In this document: positions 63,483 through 64,000 of the stretch, piece by piece | Layout of the letters: every line of letters starts with the position of its first letter | Position numbering within the stretch: the first letter of the stretch is position 1 | NCBI GenBank assembly: GCA_946811185.2 | Contig: OX328109.1 | Span: forward strand, 42,268,129 to 42,332,128 | Direction: 5' to 3' | From: Hippopus hippopus | Lineage: Eukaryota; Mollusca; Bivalvia; Cardiida; Cardiidae | Length of the DNA stretch: 64,000 nt | The notes under the pieces: generated by a model | Told to the model about the DNA's origin: nothing | The model's input: only the letters and a program-made list of their open reading frames with translations | Databases searched by the model: none | Position numbers and translations under genes: made by a program

Positions 63483-63960
63483 TCATGGCCTTTTTGTTAG
63501 TGGTCCATAATAAAATTATACATTAAGCCCCCTTTTTCCATTACATGGTATTTCTTTAAATGAAAACAAACAATTATTGTCTGTGGCATATGATAAACAA
63601 TAGAACTATAAAGTTTCATAATTTTTTTTCCAGTAGTTAAAGACATATTGGTCCATAATGGAAAAATACATCAAGCCTCCTTTTTCCATGACACGGTGTT
63701 AAATAAAATACAAAAACAAAAGGCATATAGGCAGACTATCATTAAGAACATATGTGTGAAGTTTCATCAATTTTCGTCAAGGATTTTAAAAGATACCTGT
63801 CCGGACGGACAAACGGAAGGACAGACGGACGGACGGACAAGCAGACGGACAGACGGACAAAGCAAAAATTACTCCCCCCCTCGAAATTGGGCTAGGGATA
63901 ACAAGACAAACCAGACAAATTTATACAGCAAAAGGGCTTAGCTTGCGCACAATAGATCTA
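63483..63960 (-). mobile_element. Helentron-like (pearl-type) element 5, end missing
   Basis: Minus-strand order: CCCAATTTCGAGGGGGGGAG head, (GTCC)n microsatellite (63798-63861), then two diverged units of about 155 bp (63640-63790 and 63483-63640, sharing TTGGTCCATAATGGAAAAAT and CCCTTTTTCCAT-like blocks). The terminal hairpin and CTCTTG are absent at the left. Confidence 0.55.
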
Positions 63961-64000
63961 CATACAAAAACCGGACGACTTTCCCAAGCTAAACTGGTCA

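Overview
This looks like a eukaryotic (animal) nuclear window, most likely from a mollusc and probably a bivalve. Reasons: AT-rich sequence, GT-AG spliced genes with long introns, tRNA-derived SINEs, pearl/Helentron-like elements with a tandem core, and several hundred-bp hairpin MITE families in many copies. The species was not assigned. No long uninterrupted bacterial-type gene, rRNA, CRISPR array or intact tRNA is present. Almost all short open reading frames come from palindromes or simple repeats.

Genes. (1) On the + strand, three exons (20666-20756, 36640-36816, 38365-38594) encode the C-terminal 165 residues of an UNC-93/UNC93A-like membrane protein; the upstream exons are not in view. 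Its last intron holds a tandem array of decayed copies of the end of exon 36640-36816. (2) On the - strand, four small exons between 46232 and 40930 join in phase to give a complete 142-residue secreted protein with two Kazal domains. The two genes converge tail to tail. (3) A CCAAT box, a TCACGTGA site and an ATGGCGGC start at 47422-47455 look like the promoter and first exon of a + strand gene, with a plausible second exon at 47656-47731. (4) A lone signal-peptide-like first exon at 60246-60279 resembles exon 1 of the Kazal gene in layout.

Repeats (working family names used below). A: about 215 bp, TTAACCCTTA ends, a 66-bp hairpin with arms GGACAGTGTAGATC and CAGACTGCAC; A2 is a variant with GCGGACGG hairpin ends. 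E: about 230 bp, TTAACCCTTTACC ends, a hairpin with GGAGAAAATGCTGG arms. C: about 260 bp, GAGCCATGCTCTG ends and an internal AGGTCAGCCTGCGC palindrome. D: about 262 bp, GGCNTGCAAC ends and two internal palindromes. F: ends GTATTCACCAACC, CCAAT-containing palindrome core. G: about 200 bp, nearly one long hairpin. H, I, J, K: larger repeats present in two or three copies. Helentron-like: five elements with the order microsatellite - tandem units - small hairpin - CTCTTG. Also present are six or seven tRNA-derived SINE copies or fragments, two broken LINEs, a Harbinger-like element with TAA target duplication, and an unclassified 3.5-kb transposon.

Layout. 1-20 kb: MITE-dense intergenic or 5' intronic sequence. 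20.6-39.2 kb: UNC93-like gene, with a 15.9-kb intron packed with MITEs and a minisatellite at 25.6-26.2 kb. 39.2-40.9 kb: convergent intergenic gap. 40.9-46.2 kb: Kazal gene, with its 3.2-kb last intron built largely from transposons. 46.3-64 kb: nested transposons, including an A element split by a D element and a 3.5-kb element, a LINE split by a C element, and a Harbinger-like element split by a SINE and a Helentron-like element. All family assignments come from reading the sequence; no database search was run.
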